Assembly (NCBI RefSeq): GCF_024753145.1
Contig: NZ_JANUGU010000001.1
Coordinates: 1,302,001-1,366,000, forward strand
DNA length: 64,000 nucleotides
From: Massilia terrae
Lineage (GTDB): Bacteria; Pseudomonadota; Gammaproteobacteria; Burkholderiales; Burkholderiaceae_D
Reading direction: 5' to 3'
Positions 17,142 through 25,932 of the stretch are shown here, piece by piece. A model generated the notes under the pieces. That model was not told the DNA's origin, did no database searches, and worked only from the letters and a program-made list of their open reading frames with translations. The translations under genes and the position numbers were made by a program. Every line of letters starts with the position of its first letter. The stretch's first letter is position 1.

Positions 17142-18832
17142 GTGAAGCTCTGCGCAAGCTTTGCGATCAGATATTGGGTTAGCAACAATACGTCGCGGTC
17201 CTGGTAGCTTTCCTGATGACTAAAGCCACTGGTGCGAAACAGCTGTCCTACATGGCCGCCCGGCCCGGCGCCCGACTGTGCCGGAACCGTGTCGTCGCCC
17301 GCCGCGTCCTGCAGCCAGGGCCGGAATTGCAGCCGGTAGCGTCCGTCGACGTCGACATCGCGGCTGCCGTCCTGCTGGCACTTCACGAGCCTGGCCTGCC
17401 GGACGTTGTTCGCCGTCAGCGCGACAGCGCCGCCTGCCTCCTGCGCTACCCAGCGAATCTTCCCGAACGCACGACGGGCAAGGTCCGCCTCGTAGAAAGC
17501 GTATGTCATCGGGTGATAGTAGGGTTTGACGGAACTCCCTTCGCCCTCCTGCCGGCCGCCGGCCTGTTGCTCCGCGAGCACATTCGAGTGGAAATGTTCC
17601 GCCGTATCGACCGCCTTCTTCGCCTGCCTGGCGGCCCCTCCCTGCCGCCAGATATAGCGCCGGCGCGGGTCGACCAGTGCCGGATCGATCATCCTGTACC
17701 AGCTGTCCATGTCCCGATAGAAATCGTAGGGATTCCCTTGTGGAAGCGACAACAGCTCACGCGACTCCAGTTCCTTATTGACGGAGCGAACGGTGCGGAC
17801 CACCAGCCAGCCTGGTGGGTAGAACTGGTTCGGCAGCAGTTCCATCACACCGGGCGCGACTGCCATGACCGGAGTCGTCGTCTCTGCCGTATTGCCCGCG
17901 ATGCGCGCGAAGCCGTCTTCGTTGACATGGCTGGACATGCCGCGCTCGAACCGGCTTCCTTCCGTCCCGCAGGCGATCCGGCGATACGCGACCGGCGCGC
18001 CGAATGCGGGCATTACGCCATGGATGACGCCGGCCACCTGCCCGGGCATCTGCTTGGCGCAGGCACGACCCACCAGTCCTCCCATCGAATGGGTCACGAG
18101 GATCACGTGCTTGCACTCGCGCTGGACGGACTGCCAGTGCTTGATGATCTCCTGCACCCGTTTGCGGATTCGGTCGGCCGACTGCGCGCAGGACTGCAGC
18201 CAGTTGTAGCCGACCGCGTAGACCGGATAGTAGTAGCCGGCGAATTTTTCCAGCTCCGCCTCGCTCAGCGGCGCCATGCTGCGCACGCCCCAGCGCGCGG
18301 CATCGCACGCCATCACCACACGCCAATGCTCCTTGATCCTGCGCTGCGAACCGGCGTGCTCGAAGGTGGTCTCCAGGTTCTCCTGCAAGCTTGCGAGGAA
18401 ACTGCCGTATGAGTCGGCATGCACCTCGCCCCAACCCTGTTCGCGCATCTGCTGCGCGGTCAGGGTGGAGCCGGGGAGCGAGCCGGAAGCATCGACTTCC
18501 AGCTTCTCGCCGTCGAGGATATCCTGCCGCTGCGCGGGCGTGCGGCGTGACCAGGTCCAGACTTCGGTCACGCCTTCCAGCTTGCCGTTGGGCGGACGCC
18601 ATGCGGTTTCACCGGACTTGACGCCATCTTCCGGCGGCAGCACCGCGCCCTGGCGCATGCGCAGGTTGGTGCCCATCATCCCGGGGATGAAGATGATCGG
18701 CACCACCTTGTCCGGCGGGACCTCCACCAGCGCGCGCACCTTGAACGATTTCGGGGTCGCGACCGTATGCGCAACCAGGCTGCCGTCCTTCTCCACCGTC
18801 GGCGGCGGGAGCTTGCGCGTCGGCTCGCTCAT
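17138..18832 (-). CDS. T6SS lipase/phospholipase effector, Tle4/PGAP1-like alpha/beta hydrolase
   Basis: 564 residues from the ATG at 18832, which overlaps the vgrG stop (ATGA). The hydrolase core begins VVPIIFIPGMMGTNLR (43-58). The nucleophile is S249 in VTHSMGGLVGRA, the acid is D513 or D514 in GDDTVP, and the histidine is H539 in GFSHQESY, giving a complete Ser-Asp-His triad. This resembles Tle-family T6SS phospholipases, which are delivered by VgrG to the periplasm of rival cells. No signal peptide is present, consistent with T6SS delivery. The longer frame up to 19147 runs antisense-style through vgrG in a low-complexity Arg-rich translation and was rejected. The immunity gene follows immediately. 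Confidence 0.82.
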   Translation of the reverse strand: MSEPTRKLPPPTVEKDGSLVAHTVATPKSFKVRALVEVPPDKVVPIIFIPGMMGTNLRMRQGAVLPPEDGVKSGETAWRPPNGKLEGVTEVWTWSRRTPAQRQDILDGEKLEVDASGSLPGSTLTAQQMREQGWGEVHADSYGSFLASLQENLETTFEHAGSQRRIKEHWRVVMACDAARWGVRSMAPLSEAELEKFAGYYYPVYAVGYNWLQSCAQSADRIRKRVQEIIKHWQSVQRECKHVILVTHSMGGLVGRACAKQMPGQVAGVIHGVMPAFGAPVAYRRIACGTEGSRFERGMSSHVNEDGFARIAGNTAETTTPVMAVAPGVMELLPNQFYPPGWLVVRTVRSVNKELESRELLSLPQGNPYDFYRDMDSWYRMIDPALVDPRRRYIWRQGGAARQAKKAVDTAEHFHSNVLAEQQAGGRQEGEGSSVKPYYHPMTYAFYEADLARRAFGKIRWVAQEAGGAVALTANNVRQARLVKCQQDGSRDVDVDGRYRLQFRPWLQDAAGDDTVPAQSGAGPGGHVGQLFRTSGFSHQESYQDRDVLLLTQYLIAKLAQSFT

Positions 18833-21621
18833 TGCGCGTGATCCCCGGGGAGCAGGCGAAACTCGACCGCGCCGATGGCGTAGGACTGCAGGACGCTGGT
18901 CCGGCCCTCGTCGTCGGTCACGCCTTCGATGGTGGTGCCGTCTTCGTGCTGCGCGACGTAGCGCCGGCCGCGCGCAGGCTTGCCGGTCTGCTTGTCGATC
19001 ACCACCACGCGTTCGTCGGTTTCGAGTTGGGTGTGCGGCAGGTCCAGCCCGGCCGGGGTGCCGTCGCCGCCGTCCACGTGCTCGATTCCCGCCGCCCTGA
19101 CCACGTGCTTGCCGGAGCTTTGCTGGGTGATCGCACCGTCTTCCCAATCGGTCTGCGCGCCCTTCGACACCACCTTCACCGACGGCGCATCGAGCTCGAT
19201 GCCTTCGGCCGCGATCAGGCTGATGCGCCCGGACGACTTGATCTCGACGTGGCCCTGGTGGGTCTGCACCACCACGTTGCCACGCGCCGCGACCAGCTTC
19301 ATGCCCAGCTCGAAGGCGAACAGCGACAGCGAACGCGCCGCGCGCACGAACAGGTTGCGGCCGGCCACCAGCTCCGCATCGCCGGCACTGATCACGTCGA
19401 CCTTGGTCCGTGCGCCCAGCGCCAGGTTGTCGTCACTGCCAAACACGATGCCGCCGGGCGCGGCGCCGGCAAGGACCGGCGGCGCATCCGGCCGCAGGCT
19501 GCCTGCCGCGGTATTGCTGCCCTCGTGCCAGCGCTGCAGCTTGTCGACCAGCGCCGCCAGCCTTGGCTGGGCCGCTTCGTCTTCCGAATTCTCGATCGCG
19601 AGCCGCGACAATTCATCCAGCACGCCCTGCATCACCTGCGCCAGCCCGACCAGCTTGTCCCGCTCCAGCTGCGGTCCTTCCGCCTTGCTGCTCGGGTGCG
19701 CCGACAGCAGCACGCCGCGCCCGCCGCGGATCGCGACCGCATCGTCGCTGCGCAGCTCCGCGCCTTCGCCGCGCGGGTCGCCGTGGCCATTGGCTTTCGG
19801 ATGCGTGAGCCAGCCCAGGTTCAGCTCCGATGCGGCGTGGTCGCTGGCCAGCTGCGCGCTGATCTGGCCGCGCGTGTCGTCGAAGCGCAGCTGGTTGCCG
19901 CGCTGTCCGCCCAGCTCGCGGCTACGCGCGCCGGACAGGTAGCGGTTGCCCGGCAGGTCGCCCGCGCGGCTGAGCGCCGGCGGCAGCGCGCGCTGGTTAT
20001 ACAGCTGCGCGACCACGATCGGCTTGTCCGGATCGCCGCCGAGGAAAGCGACCAGCACCTCGGTGCCGACGCGCGGCAGCCCGAGCATGCCGCACTGCCG
20101 CTGGCCCGGCCCGTCCCCGGCCCAATTCGAGGCGACCCGCACCCAGGCAGAATCGGACGGCGAATCGGACGCGCCGGCGCCCTGCGCATGCTTGTGGTCC
20201 TCGATCCGCATGCCGGGAAAGCGGATCTTGACGCGGCCCAGCGCATCGCAATGGACTTCCTCGCCCGGCGGCCCGACCACCAGCGCGCTCTGCATCTGCG
20301 CCGGCGCCACATCGGCGCGCGGATCGAAGGCGGGCACGATAGGCACCCCGCGACGCACGGCCGTGAAAGCGACGTGCACGCGCATCTCGCCCGGGCCCGG
20401 TTCCGGCAGCGCGTTCCAGCGATTGTGCGACAGCAGCCGATCGACCCGCCCGGACAGGTCAGCCGGCAGGTTGTTGCGCGCGACGAAGTGCAGCTCGGTG
20501 ATGACGAACTCGCGCTCCGGCGCCGGATGGGTGTCGATTTCGGGATGCCCTGTCAGCTCAAAATACTCGCCCGCGCAGAAATCGCGCACCGTGCCTTCAC
20601 CGTGGAAGCACTTGGTCTCGAACGCGTGCCGGTCCATGCGCACCTGCCCGAGCCGCGCCTGGTCTTCGATGTCATTGGCGGCGTGCGGCATCTCGATGAG
20701 ATAGTCGTCGAGGGTGGCCGCCAGTTGGCTGCCGGCGCTGCCCTGGTCCGCCGAACCGGCCACGCTGGCCGTCATGAACTGGCCACCCAGCGGATTCCTG
20801 TAGTCCCAGCTGTGACGGGCCACGCTGCCCGGCTGCAGGCTGCGCGCGGCGGTCCACGAGCTCACGGTGTCGCGTTCAAAGGTGGCGCCATCGCGTTGGT
20901 AGCGCACGCTGCCGGCTGCGTTGCGCGGCAGGTTTTTCGCTTCGTTGAACAAGACCAGCGTGTGCGCCGGGATCGCATCGTGCGCCGGATCCACCGCCGT
21001 ATCGCGGCCGCGACCCGTGCGCACGACCCACGCCACGCCGCGCCGCTTGAGCAGGCGCCGCACGAAGGCCGCATCCGACTCGTTGTGCTGCATGACCTGC
21101 TCGCGCGCCGGGAACTGGCGCGGGTCGAGCAAGGCATCGAGCTCGTGTTCAAAGGCCCCGGCCAGCACCGAATTCGAATGACGCCATTCGTCGAACAGCA
21201 GCTGCACGATCTCCAGCTCGCTGCGATGCCTGAACACGCGGCTGTTGGTGCGCTTCTCCATCACCGCCAGCGCGTCGCGAATGCGCAGCTGGTAGGTCGC
21301 CAGGCCGCCGTCGAAATCGCCGGCGCGCGCTTCCGTGACCAGTCCGCAGATGCTGCGCAGCTGGCCGCGGTCGGTCATCACCTGGATCTCGGCCGGCAGC
21401 GCGATCAGTTCCTTGAGCGGCAGCGTCGGGCTGCTCGCCACGCACGCGATGTGGTAATCGATGCCGCCGCAGACCGCCTCCACGCCCACCACCCGCTGCG
21501 GCAGCAGCACGTCGTCCGACAGCTGGTCCGAATGCGCAAGGCGCAGCCGCAACTGGCGATGCGCCGTGCTCAGCGACTGCTCGTGCTGCAGGACGCGCAG
21601 GAACTCGGTGGTGCTCTCCAC
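18829..21621 (-). CDS. vgrG: Type VI secretion spike protein VgrG with C-terminal effector-docking extension
   Basis: 930 residues. The phage gp27/gp5-like Vgr domain occupies roughly 20-600, with KCFHGEGTVRDFCAG and the OB-fold stretch DALGRVKIRFPG. GMLGLPRVGTEVLVAFLGGDPDKP is characteristic of VgrG. A DUF2345-type beta-helix follows (~630-820). The last ~75 residues (from LPHTQLETDERVVVIDKQTG) look like a transthyretin-type small beta domain, a fold used by some VgrGs to dock effectors. The start is GTG with GGAG six bases upstream. The effector gene overlaps its stop, supporting cognate loading. No other T6SS structural genes are present, so this is an orphan cassette relying on an apparatus elsewhere. 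Confidence 0.93.
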   Translation of the reverse strand: MESTTEFLRVLQHEQSLSTAHRQLRLRLAHSDQLSDDVLLPQRVVGVEAVCGGIDYHIACVASSPTLPLKELIALPAEIQVMTDRGQLRSICGLVTEARAGDFDGGLATYQLRIRDALAVMEKRTNSRVFRHRSELEIVQLLFDEWRHSNSVLAGAFEHELDALLDPRQFPAREQVMQHNESDAAFVRRLLKRRGVAWVVRTGRGRDTAVDPAHDAIPAHTLVLFNEAKNLPRNAAGSVRYQRDGATFERDTVSSWTAARSLQPGSVARHSWDYRNPLGGQFMTASVAGSADQGSAGSQLAATLDDYLIEMPHAANDIEDQARLGQVRMDRHAFETKCFHGEGTVRDFCAGEYFELTGHPEIDTHPAPEREFVITELHFVARNNLPADLSGRVDRLLSHNRWNALPEPGPGEMRVHVAFTAVRRGVPIVPAFDPRADVAPAQMQSALVVGPPGEEVHCDALGRVKIRFPGMRIEDHKHAQGAGASDSPSDSAWVRVASNWAGDGPGQRQCGMLGLPRVGTEVLVAFLGGDPDKPIVVAQLYNQRALPPALSRAGDLPGNRYLSGARSRELGGQRGNQLRFDDTRGQISAQLASDHAASELNLGWLTHPKANGHGDPRGEGAELRSDDAVAIRGGRGVLLSAHPSSKAEGPQLERDKLVGLAQVMQGVLDELSRLAIENSEDEAAQPRLAALVDKLQRWHEGSNTAAGSLRPDAPPVLAGAAPGGIVFGSDDNLALGARTKVDVISAGDAELVAGRNLFVRAARSLSLFAFELGMKLVAARGNVVVQTHQGHVEIKSSGRISLIAAEGIELDAPSVKVVSKGAQTDWEDGAITQQSSGKHVVRAAGIEHVDGGDGTPAGLDLPHTQLETDERVVVIDKQTGKPARGRRYVAQHEDGTTIEGVTDDEGRTSVLQSYAIGAVEFRLLPGDHAQ

Positions 21622-21681
21622 AGCTCGCTCCAGGATGGTCTTCTGTTAAGAGGAGAATCCATGGTGACATGGAAGAAAAGC

Positions 21682-21734
21682 GATTCAATTGTTCTGAATC
21701 ATGGTTGCAAGGGCGAACTAATAGTGGGCGAACT
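21682..21734. promoter_or_regulatory. Repeats in the vgrG upstream region
   Basis: GATTCA-N7-TGAATC (21682-21700) is an inverted repeat, and GGGCGAACT occurs twice as a direct repeat with a 15-base period (21711-21719, 21726-21734). Both lie in the 238-base gap between tatD and vgrG. They may be regulator sites for the T6SS cassette or remnants of its insertion. No clear sigma-70 promoter was recognised. Confidence 0.35.
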
Positions 21735-21859
21735 GGTCCACGGCCAGCAAACGGAGAGAAGGCGAATGTGGGGGCACGCGCGGGTGCGCGGCGCGGTACT
21801 TCGGCGATTAGAGGAAGGGTTCTCGGCGTGGCGGGAACCACGTCGAAAGTTGCCGAGGA

Positions 21860-22663
21860 TTACGTTGACAGCAAGCGCGACAGGCGCGGAATCGCGGCCA
21901 GGGCGTTGCGATACGAAGCGGCGCGGATCTCGGGCGCAGCGATGCCGCGCAATTCGGCCAGCGCGGCGCCGATTGCCGGCAGCTGGTCCGGGCTGTTGCG
22001 GCCGGGATGAATCCACGCCGGCGCGATATCCGGCGCATCCGTCTCCAGCACGATCGCAGCGAGCGGCAGGTCGCCGGCCAGGCGCCGGATCTGCAGCGCG
22101 CGCGTGAAAGTCATGGCGCCGCCGAAGCCGAGGTGGAAACCAAGGTCGATGAAGTTCTGCGCCTGCTGGAAGCTGCCGTTGAAAGCATGCGCGATGCCGG
22201 ACGGCGGCCGCATCTGGCGCACATGCTTGAGCACCTGGTCTTGCGAACGGCGCACGTGCATCAGCACCGGCAGGTCGAAGTCGCGCGCGATGCGCAGCTG
22301 CTCGCGAAAGAAACGCTCCTGCTTGTCGCGCATCTCGGGCGTGCACAGCATGGGAATGAAGAAGTCGAGGCCGATCTCGCCGATGCCCACAAAACGAGGA
22401 TCGCCGAGCGCCGCCTCGACCGCGGCGCGCAGCACGGCCAGGTCTTCATCCTGCGCGTTCGGCACGAAGATGGGATGGATACCGAGCGCATAGCAGGCAT
22501 TCGGCGCGGCGGCCGACAGCTCGGCCACGGTGCCGAAGTCGGAACGGTCCACCGCCGGGATCACGATCATGGCCACCCCCGCCTCGCCCGCCCGCTGCGC
22601 GATGTCCAGCGCCTGTGCGCCGAACTCCGCCGCGTCGAGGTGGCAGTGGGTGTCGATCCACAT
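21860..22663 (-). CDS. tatD: TatD family metal-dependent DNase/hydrolase
   Basis: 267 residues of the TatD TIM-barrel family. The first metal site is DTHCHLD near the N-terminus. Also visible are GEIGLDFF (catalytic Glu), LPVLMHVRRSQDQ, GIAHAFNGS and VLETDAPDIAP. Family members are Mg-dependent 3'-5' exonucleases linked to DNA repair and fragmentation. It starts four bases after the lolD stop, so it belongs to the lolC-lolD-tatD transcription unit. Residue patterns are complete and the length is typical. Several TatD paralogues usually exist per genome, so the symbol is used loosely. Confidence 0.93.
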   Translation of the reverse strand: MWIDTHCHLDAAEFGAQALDIAQRAGEAGVAMIVIPAVDRSDFGTVAELSAAAPNACYALGIHPIFVPNAQDEDLAVLRAAVEAALGDPRFVGIGEIGLDFFIPMLCTPEMRDKQERFFREQLRIARDFDLPVLMHVRRSQDQVLKHVRQMRPPSGIAHAFNGSFQQAQNFIDLGFHLGFGGAMTFTRALQIRRLAGDLPLAAIVLETDAPDIAPAWIHPGRNSPDQLPAIGAALAELRGIAAPEIRAASYRNALAAIPRLSRLLST

Positions 22664-22667
22664 CCGG

Positions 22668-23369
22668 CTAGGCCTCCACTGCCTGCAAGCCGTGTTCGGT
22701 CAGGCGCAGCATGCGGTCGCAGCGGCGCGCCAGCTCGGCGTCGTGGGTGACGATCACGAAGGCGGTGCCGAGGGTGCGCGACAGCTCCAGCATCAGGTCG
22801 AAGATCGACTCGGCCGTGCTGTGATCGAGGTTACCGGTCGGCTCGTCGGCCAGCACGCAGGCCGGCTGCGTGACCAGCGCGCGTGCAAGCGCCACGCGCT
22901 GGCGCTCGCCGCCGGACAGCTCGCCCGGCCGGTGGGTGACGCGCTTGGCCAGGCCGACACGCTCGAGAATCGCGAGCGCCTTCTGGTTGGCCACCTCGCG
23001 CTTTTCGCGCCGGATCAGGAGCGGCATCGCCACGTTGTCGAGCGCCGTGAACTCCGGCAGCAGGTGGTGGAACTGGTAGACGAAGCCGAGCGAGGAGTTG
23101 CGCAGCTCGCCGCGCCGCGATTCGGACAGCGAGGCGAAGTCTTCGCCCATCAGGGTGACCGAGCCGCTGCTCGGCGTATCGAGGCCGCCCAGCAGGTGCA
23201 GCAAGGTCGACTTGCCCGAACCGGATGCGCCCACGATCGCCACACGCTCGCCGCGCGCCACTGCAAAGTCGATGCGGTCGAAGACCTGTACCTGGTAGGA
23301 GCCCTCGCGGAAGCTCTTTGACAGGCTGCGGCATTCCAGCACCGGCGCCATGATCACATCATTATTCAT
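22668..23369 (-). CDS. lolD: Lipoprotein-releasing ABC transporter ATPase
   Basis: 233 residues. Walker A is GASGSGKST, the signature LSGGERQR and Walker [12 protein letters not shown], with the Q-loop in [15 protein letters not shown]. This pattern, with PTGNLD and FHHLLPEF, is characteristic of LolD, the ATPase that powers extraction of outer-membrane lipoproteins from the inner membrane to LolA. It overlaps the end of the permease gene by eight bases and is followed four bases later by tatD. Confidence 0.95.
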   Translation of the reverse strand: MNNDVIMAPVLECRSLSKSFREGSYQVQVFDRIDFAVARGERVAIVGASGSGKSTLLHLLGGLDTPSSGSVTLMGEDFASLSESRRGELRNSSLGFVYQFHHLLPEFTALDNVAMPLLIRREKREVANQKALAILERVGLAKRVTHRPGELSGGERQRVALARALVTQPACVLADEPTGNLDHSTAESIFDLMLELSRTLGTAFVIVTHDAELARRCDRMLRLTEHGLQAVEA

Positions 23370-24627
23370 AGCGCAGCGCCTCCGCAGGTTTCACGCGCGA
23401 GGCGGACCAGCTTGGATACAGGGTCGCCACAAAAGCCAGCAGCACCGAGACGATGCCGATCTTGAAGACGTCCGGCCAGCGCAGGTCGGACGGCATTTCA
23501 CTGATCAGGTAGACATCCTTCGGCAGGAACTGCACGTGCAGCAGGTGTTCGATAAAAGGCACGATGACGTCGATGTTCAGCGCGACCAGCACGCCGAGGA
23601 ACACCCCGGCCATGGTGCCCATCACGCCGACCAGCGCGCCCTGCACCATGAAGATCTTCATGATCGAACGCGGCGACGAGCCGAGGGTGCGCAGGATCGC
23701 GATATCGGCCTGCTTGTCGGTCACCGTCATCACCAGCGTCGACACCAGGTTGAAGGCCGCGACCGCGATGATCAGGGTCAGGATAATGAACATCATCTTC
23801 TTTTCGGTCTGCACGGCGGCGAACCAGTTCGCGTTGAGCTTGGACCAGTCGCGCATGATCAGGTCGCCGGACATCGCCTTCTTGAGCTGATCGGCCACCT
23901 GCGGCGCGTCGTGCATATCGTTGATGCGCAGGCGCAGGCCGGACGGCGCGTCCAGCCGCTCCATCTTCTGCGCGTCGTCGAGGCTGATGAAAGCCAGGCC
24001 AGAATCGAATTCGTAGTAGCCGGCTTCGAAGATGCCGCCCACCGTGAACGAGCGGGTGCGCGGCAGCATGCCGGCGGGCGTCGTTTGCGCCTGGGCCAGC
24101 AGCATGGTGATCTTGTCGCCGATGCCGACGCCCAGCGAGCGCGCCAGCGCCGAGCCCAGCACGATGTTGAACGAGCCGGGCGTGAGCGTATTCAGGCTGC
24201 CCTGCTTGATCTGGCGTGCGACGTCCGACACCTTGCCCTCTTCGGATGGGAGGATCCCGCGGATGACGGCGGGGCGCATCACGTCGTCGCGCAGCAGCAT
24301 GCCCTGGGTCTCGACGAAGGGAGCGGCGCCGCGCACGGCCGGGTTGTGGAAGGCTTCCTGCGCGGCCTGGCGCCAGTTGGGCATGGTGCCGTTGGCGTCA
24401 AAGACTTCGATGTGCGCGACCACCGACAGCATGCGGTCGGTGACGTCCTTCTGGAAGCCGTTCATCACGGACAGCACGATGATCAGTGCCGCGACGCCGA
24501 GAGCAATGCCGGAGACCGAGATCAGCGAAATGAAGGAAATGAAGGTATTGCGGCCGCTGCGCTTGCCGGCGCGCGTGTAGCGCAAGCCAACTTGCCATTC
24601 ATACGGCAGGTTTTGGATGAGACTCAT
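23362..24627 (-). CDS. lolC: Lipoprotein-releasing ABC transporter permease (LolC/LolE family)
   Basis: 421 residues from the ATG at 24627. The N-terminus [18 protein letters not shown] is typical of LolC/E. A first membrane helix (~28-50, [20 protein letters not shown]) is followed by a large periplasmic domain (~50-260) and three C-terminal helices (FxxV repeats ending before [19 protein letters not shown]). Only one permease gene accompanies lolD; in several proteobacteria a single such protein replaces the LolC/LolE pair. An in-frame extension to 24735 lacks a ribosome site and was not used. Confidence 0.94.
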   Translation of the reverse strand: MSLIQNLPYEWQVGLRYTRAGKRSGRNTFISFISLISVSGIALGVAALIIVLSVMNGFQKDVTDRMLSVVAHIEVFDANGTMPNWRQAAQEAFHNPAVRGAAPFVETQGMLLRDDVMRPAVIRGILPSEEGKVSDVARQIKQGSLNTLTPGSFNIVLGSALARSLGVGIGDKITMLLAQAQTTPAGMLPRTRSFTVGGIFEAGYYEFDSGLAFISLDDAQKMERLDAPSGLRLRINDMHDAPQVADQLKKAMSGDLIMRDWSKLNANWFAAVQTEKKMMFIILTLIIAVAAFNLVSTLVMTVTDKQADIAILRTLGSSPRSIMKIFMVQGALVGVMGTMAGVFLGVLVALNIDVIVPFIEHLLHVQFLPKDVYLISEMPSDLRWPDVFKIGIVSVLLAFVATLYPSWSASRVKPAEALRYE

Positions 24628-24744
24628 GGATTCAGGTTGAAAGCGTCTGACCCCGCAGTGTGCCACACAACGCTCAACCATGGCAGGGGTTAGCACAATT
24701 GAATCATCGGTCTGCGGTAGTTCTGTTTGTACCACTAGCCTTAA

Positions 24745-24834
24745 AACCGTCGTCCCGGCGAAGGCCGGGATCCATAGAACGCTCGCTACTTCGGAAAGTC
24801 AGCATGGGTCCCGGCCTGCGCCGGGACGACGGTT
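24745..24834. repeat. REP-like inverted pair with a spacer shared with the 27.7-kb copy
   Basis: Half-elements 24745-24777 (CGTCCCGGCGAAGGCCGGGA core) and 24803-24834 (inverted, TCCCGGCCTGCGCCGGGA core). The spacer GCTCGCTACTTCGGAAAGTC matches, in reverse complement, the spacer of the pair at 27639-27730, so the whole unit is a repeated element in opposite orientation. The right end (GGTT) contributes the first bases of a putative -35 for the next gene. Confidence 0.82.
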
Positions 24835-24861
24835 GGGGATAGCGACCGTTTGCCCTACAAT
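24833..24861 (+). promoter_or_regulatory. Promoter predicted to give a leaderless transcript
   Basis: TTGGGG (24833-24838), a 17-base spacer and TACAAT (24856-24861). The expected start point, six to eight bases on, falls at about 24867-24869, on the ATG at 24868 itself. The -35 overlaps the right end of the REP-like unit. Confidence 0.5.
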
Positions 24862-24867
24862 ACCAGG

Positions 24868-25932
24868 ATGTCCCAGCTCACCGTCGTCCTGCCCTTCGCC
24901 CTTCCCGCACCCGAATTCGCGAAGGAGCTGGCGCGCTCGCTCAACACGCCCGCCCTGGCCGCCCTGCTGTCGCGCACCTCGTCCCATACGGTTCACCCCT
25001 ACGACTTTGCCGTGCGCGCGCTGCCGCACGAAGTCTGGCTGGCCCGCGAACTGGGCCTGGAACAAGCCGGCCAACCCGCATTCGCCGCCGCCGCGATGCG
25101 CGGCTTCGGCCTCGATCCGCGCGAAGGCACCTGGTTCATTGTCAGCCCGGCCCACATCGAAATCGCGCGCAGCCACCTGATGATGCCGGACCTGCGGCAC
25201 CTGCAGCTGAGCGAAGCCGAGAGCCGCGCCCTGTTCGACGCGGCAGTGCCGTACGCCGAGGAATCCGGCCACCACCTGGCCTACGGCGACGCCCACACCT
25301 GGTTCCTGCGCGCCGACAGCTGGGCCGGGATGGACACGGCGACGCCGGACACCGCGGTCGGCATGAACCTGACCGATTACATGCCCGCCGGCCCGCACGC
25401 GCTGGCCTACCGCAAGCTGCAGAACGAAATCCAGATGCTGTGGTACACCGACGCCGTCAATGCGGCCCGCGAATCGCGCCGCCAGCCCCCGGTCAACGCC
25501 TTCTGGCTCTGGTCCGGCGCCACCACCGTGCTAAATACCGTCGTCCCCGCGCAGGCGGGAACCCATGCCGAGTCCCCGAAGTCCGGCAGTGGGCCATTCA
25601 TCGCCACCTTCGAAACCACCAGCTGGCTGAAGGCATTGGGCACGCGCAACCTGGCCTCGCCATCCGAAGTGCTGAATATTACCGGCAACTCCCTGCTCAT
25701 CTGCGGCAACGCCGCCGCTCCCGCGATCGCCGCCGACTGGTCCGGCTGGCTGCACGAGATGCAGCGCTTCGAAGCCGACCTGTTCGTCCCGCTGCTGGCT
25801 GCACTTTCGCAGGGCCGCATCAAACAGCTCAAGCTGGTACTGAGCAATCGCACCGCCCACACCGAAACCACCACGACCGCCCTCGCGCAGCGCAAATTCT
25901 GGCGCCGCCCGACACTGGAACGCCTGCTTTGA
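24868..25932 (+). CDS. Conserved hypothetical protein upstream of recJ, carrying an in-frame REP-derived insert
   Basis: 354 residues from the ATG at 24868. I recognise it only as the conserved unknown protein that commonly precedes recJ in betaproteobacteria. Visible segments include LTVVLPFALPAPEFAKELA, a mid-protein PAHIEIARSHL, HHLAYGDAHTWFL, and a Trp-rich NAFWLWSGA. No membrane helix or signal is present. At residues ~222-240 the frame reads through a REP-like palindrome giving TVVPAQAGTHAESP, a low-likelihood peptide that looks inserted. The reading frame survives. The stop overlaps the recJ TTG start, implying coupling. The TACAAT box 7 bases before the ATG suggests a leaderless message. 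Confidence 0.75.
   Translation: MSQLTVVLPFALPAPEFAKELARSLNTPALAALLSRTSSHTVHPYDFAVRALPHEVWLARELGLEQAGQPAFAAAAMRGFGLDPREGTWFIVSPAHIEIARSHLMMPDLRHLQLSEAESRALFDAAVPYAEESGHHLAYGDAHTWFLRADSWAGMDTATPDTAVGMNLTDYMPAGPHALAYRKLQNEIQMLWYTDAVNAARESRRQPPVNAFWLWSGATTVLNTVVPAQAGTHAESPKSGSGPFIATFETTSWLKALGTRNLASPSEVLNITGNSLLICGNAAAPAIAADWSGWLHEMQRFEADLFVPLLAALSQGRIKQLKLVLSNRTAHTETTTTALAQRKFWRRPTLERLL
25537..25566. repeat. REP-like half-element inside a coding region
   Basis: Contains CGTCGTCCCCGCGCAGGCGGGAACCCAT, matching the intergenic half-elements at 5807 and 49424. It is read in frame as VVPAQAGTH within the gene upstream of recJ. No inverted partner is obvious in the following 60 bases. Confidence 0.8.

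Noticed and set aside
18833..19147. N-terminal extension of the lipase gene up to 19147
   Set aside because: The added 105 residues are Arg-rich and lie within the vgrG coding sequence; the ATG at 18832 overlaps the vgrG stop and gives a normal N-terminus.
18832..22107. 1091-residue open frame on the plus strand opposite vgrG
   Set aside because: It lies antisense to the well-supported vgrG and tatD genes. The translation is Arg/His/Ala/Gln-rich with no domain, as expected from codon bias in a GC-rich genome.
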